64,000 nt of DNA, taken from Streptomyces pristinaespiralis. Its GTDB lineage: Bacteria > Actinomycetota > Actinomycetes > Streptomycetales > Streptomycetaceae. The stretch's first letter is position 1. The number at the start of each line of letters is the position of its first letter. A program made the translations under genes and the position numbers. This document shows, one piece after another, positions 62,261-64,000 of the stretch. The notes beneath the pieces are model-generated. The model worked only from the letters and a program-made list of their open reading frames with translations. It was not told the origin of the DNA and searched no databases. The stretch is from contig NZ_CP011340.1 in assembly GCF_001278075.1 (NCBI RefSeq), forward strand, positions 2,418,001 to 2,482,000, read 5' to 3'.

Positions 62261-63430
62261 ATGCGATCCATACGTCCGTTGCTGGCCGCGGCCGGTCTCG
62301 TCTCGGCCCTCGCGCTGACGGCGACGGCCTGCGGCCCGAGCGAGACCAACTCGGCCGACAAGCCGGCCGCATCCGGCGCCGCCGCGGACGACGGCGGTGC
62401 CGCGCTCCCCGCGGACCTGGCCGACAAGCTCAAGGAGCAGGGTGTCGACCTGGACAAGTGGAAGAACGGCGAGTGGAAGAACTGGGACAAGGACAAGTGG
62501 CTGCGTGAGGCCAAGGACTTCGTCAACCCGGTGATCGAGGGCCTGTGGAAGCCCGAGCGGATGACGACGGCCAAGGCACCCGCCAAGACCATGGCGGCCG
62601 GCGACATCTCCGGTGACCAGGACGTGACCGACCCGGAGCCGCGCCCCGTACAGGCCGAGCCCGAGAAGAAGCCGTACCACAAGAACGCCGCCCCGGTCGG
62701 CAAGGTGTTCTTCGACGCCCCCGAGGGCTCGATGGTCTGTTCCGCGACCGTCGTCAAGGACCCGAAGAACCCGGGCAGGTCCAACATGGTGTGGACCGCG
62801 GGCCACTGCGTGCACGCCGGACAGGCGGGCGGCTGGTACCGCAACATCGCCTTCGTCCCCGCGTACAACGACCAGGGCAAGTCCCCCGCCGCGCTGGAGA
62901 ACGCGCAGCCGCAGGAGGTCGCACCGTACGGCGTGTACTGGGCCGACTGGGTCGCGACCTCCGCCGGGTGGATCGACGAGGGCGGCCCCACGGGCGGCAC
63001 CGGCGCTCCGTACGACTACGCCGTGATGCACGTGAAGCCGGAGAAGGGCACCAAGTCCCTCGAGGAGACGGTCGGCGTCGCCCTGGACATCGACTTCGAC
63101 GCCCCCGAGGCCAAGGACATCAGCGCCATGGGTGCCTGGGGCTACCCGGCCGCCCCGCCCTACGACGGGGCTCTCATGCACAAGTGCGTGGACCGGCCCG
63201 GACGGCTGTCCATCGCCCCCGGCACGCCGACGATGTGGCGGATCGGCTGCACCATGACGGGCGGTTCCTCCGGCGGCGGCTGGTTCGCTGAGCAGCCCGA
63301 CGGAAAGCTCGCGCTCGTCTCCAACACCTCGATCGGTCCGGTGACTTCGGGCTGGCTGGCGGGGCCGCGGCTGGACCAGGACGCACAGCAGCTCTTCACC
63401 ATGATGAGCGAGAAGTTCGCCGGCCAGTAG
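62261..63430 (+). CDS. Trypsin-like serine protease lipoprotein (second tandem copy)
   Basis: A 389-residue paralogue of the preceding gene. Signal peptide MRSIRPLLAAAGLVSALALT, lipobox cysteine C24. The Trp/Lys-rich segment is identical in the two copies (DLDKWKNGEWKNWDKDKW), although flanking sequence differs. Catalytic motifs WTAGHCVHAG, YDYAVMHV and TMTGGSSGGGW are intact. The start is an ATG ten bases from GGGGG. It ends with a strong terminator at 63475-63511. The two genes probably have separate promoters. Confidence 0.88.
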   Translation: MRSIRPLLAAAGLVSALALTATACGPSETNSADKPAASGAAADDGGAALPADLADKLKEQGVDLDKWKNGEWKNWDKDKWLREAKDFVNPVIEGLWKPERMTTAKAPAKTMAAGDISGDQDVTDPEPRPVQAEPEKKPYHKNAAPVGKVFFDAPEGSMVCSATVVKDPKNPGRSNMVWTAGHCVHAGQAGGWYRNIAFVPAYNDQGKSPAALENAQPQEVAPYGVYWADWVATSAGWIDEGGPTGGTGAPYDYAVMHVKPEKGTKSLEETVGVALDIDFDAPEAKDISAMGAWGYPAAPPYDGALMHKCVDRPGRLSIAPGTPTMWRIGCTMTGGSSGGGWFAEQPDGKLALVSNTSIGPVTSGWLAGPRLDQDAQQLFTMMSEKFAGQ

Positions 63431-63474
63431 CGCCGGCAGGGCCGATCCCCCGCAGCGGGAAGACGCCCGCAGAG

Positions 63475-63511
63475 CATGAAGGCCCGCCCCCGTCGGGGGC
63501 GGGCCTTCATG
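63475..63511. terminator. Bidirectional hairpin terminator
   Basis: A 17-bp perfect stem (CATGAAGGCCCGCCCCC / GGGGGCGGGCCTTCATG) with a GTC loop between the second protease gene and the convergent hflX. Confidence 0.88.
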
Positions 63512-63527
63512 TACGTCCGGGACCGGA

Positions 63528-64000
63528 TCAGTGCGCGGCAGGCACGAACGGAGACAGCGCCGCGGCCAGCTCCTCGTGCACCCGCGCCTTCAGCAGAGTG
63601 CCTTCCGTGGTGTGTTCCTCGGAGAGCACCTCACCGTCGGCGTGCACCCGCGAGACGAGCCCGCCCTCGGTGTAGGGCACGAGCGCCTCGATCTCGATCT
63701 GCGGCCGCGGCAGCTCGTCGTCGATCAACTGCACGAGCTCGGCCATGCCGGCGCCGGTCCGCGCCGACACCGCGATCGCGTGCCGCTCGATGCGCAGCAG
63801 CCGCTGCAGCACGAGCGGATCGGCCGCGTCCGCCTTGTTGATCACCACGATCTCGGGCACGTCGACCGCACCCACGTCGCGGATCACCTCGCGCACGGCC
63901 GCCAGCTGCTCCTCCGGTGCCGGGTGCGATCCGTCGACCACGTGAAGGATCAGGTCGGAGTCCCCGACCTCTTCCATCGTGGAGCGGAACGCCTCGACGA
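63528..64000 (-). CDS. hflX: GTPase HflX, C-terminal part (cut by window edge)
   Basis: The last 157 or so residues of a ribosome-splitting GTPase. Visible are AFRSTMEEVGDSDLILHVVDGSHP, the G4 guanine-binding NKAD in IVVINKADAADP, and a G5-like VSARTGAG; the C-terminal domain (EIEALVPYTEGGLVSRVHADGEVLSEEHTTEG) matches HflX. The N-terminal domain and P-loop lie outside the window. Confidence 0.9.
   Translation of the reverse strand, partial: VEAFRSTMEEVGDSDLILHVVDGSHPAPEEQLAAVREVIRDVGAVDVPEIVVINKADAADPLVLQRLLRIERHAIAVSARTGAGMAELVQLIDDELPRPQIEIEALVPYTEGGLVSRVHADGEVLSEEHTTEGTLLKARVHEELAAALSPFVPAAH

Overview
The window is high-GC chromosomal DNA with actinobacterial codon use, many GTG/TTG starts and 4-bp start/stop overlaps. 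Gene content points to Streptomyces: the principal sigma factor HrdB next to the sporulation regulator WhiH, topoisomerase IV genes parC and parE, LexA beside the nrdR-nrdJ operon, and a c-di-AMP (ydaO-type) riboswitch in front of a cell-wall hydrolase. I saw no rRNA, tRNA, CRISPR array, phage or IS element; this looks like core chromosome with small accessory inserts.

Layout. 1-8.3 kb: a cut GntR regulator gene, a riboswitch-controlled M23 endopeptidase, an M16 protease pair (active plus inactive subunit), parC, and a CobW-type GTPase. 8.3-9.6 kb: a GC-extreme repeat island without a credible gene. 9.6-15 kb: a LacI regulator and a 1429-residue secreted multi-domain GH87-type alpha-1,3-glucanase. 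15.2-21.8 kb: a CitA/CitB-like two-component system, a sodium/organic-acid symporter with its DUF485 partner, and a NarL-type two-component system. 21.8-28.6 kb: parE, a small zinc-finger-like protein, a secreted trypsin-like protease, hrdB and whiH. 28.7-38.3 kb: a fused ABC ATPase/permease, an NrtR-like Nudix regulator, a DUF4192 protein divergent from a RecQ helicase fused to a phosphoribosyltransferase-like domain, two unknown proteins and rnhB. 38.3-47 kb: TetR/MFS efflux, ADP-ribosylglycohydrolase, histidine phosphatase, ABC-F ATPase/TetR, YdbC-like, DUF1152 and TerD-like genes. 47-54 kb: nrdJ, nrdR, lexA and a DinG-like helicase. 54-60.5 kb: a four-gene NRPS-independent siderophore (NIS) operon. 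60.7-63.4 kb: tandem paralogous lipoprotein proteases. The window ends inside hflX.

How it works together. Several neighbourhoods concern DNA topology, synthesis and repair (parC, parE, nrdRJ, lexA, dinG, rnhB, recQ-PRTase). Local regulation is unusually readable from sequence: a c-di-AMP riboswitch, a 31-bp-phased NrdR box pair, a LexA box, twin TetR palindromes in an efflux promoter, shared operator half-sites between an ABC-F gene and its TetR, an NrtR-type palindrome over a leaderless promoter, and two inverted DnaA boxes between the DUF4192 and recQ-like genes.

The best candidates for undescribed biology are the NIS operon, which has the aminotransferase, acetyltransferase and two synthetases of a rhizobactin-like pathway but no decarboxylase or N-hydroxylase here; the RecQ-PRTase fusion behind paired DnaA boxes; and the tandem proteases sharing an invariant Trp/Lys-rich segment. 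Start codons were chosen by ribosome-binding-site position and family length; functions are inferred by recognition of families, with no database search.
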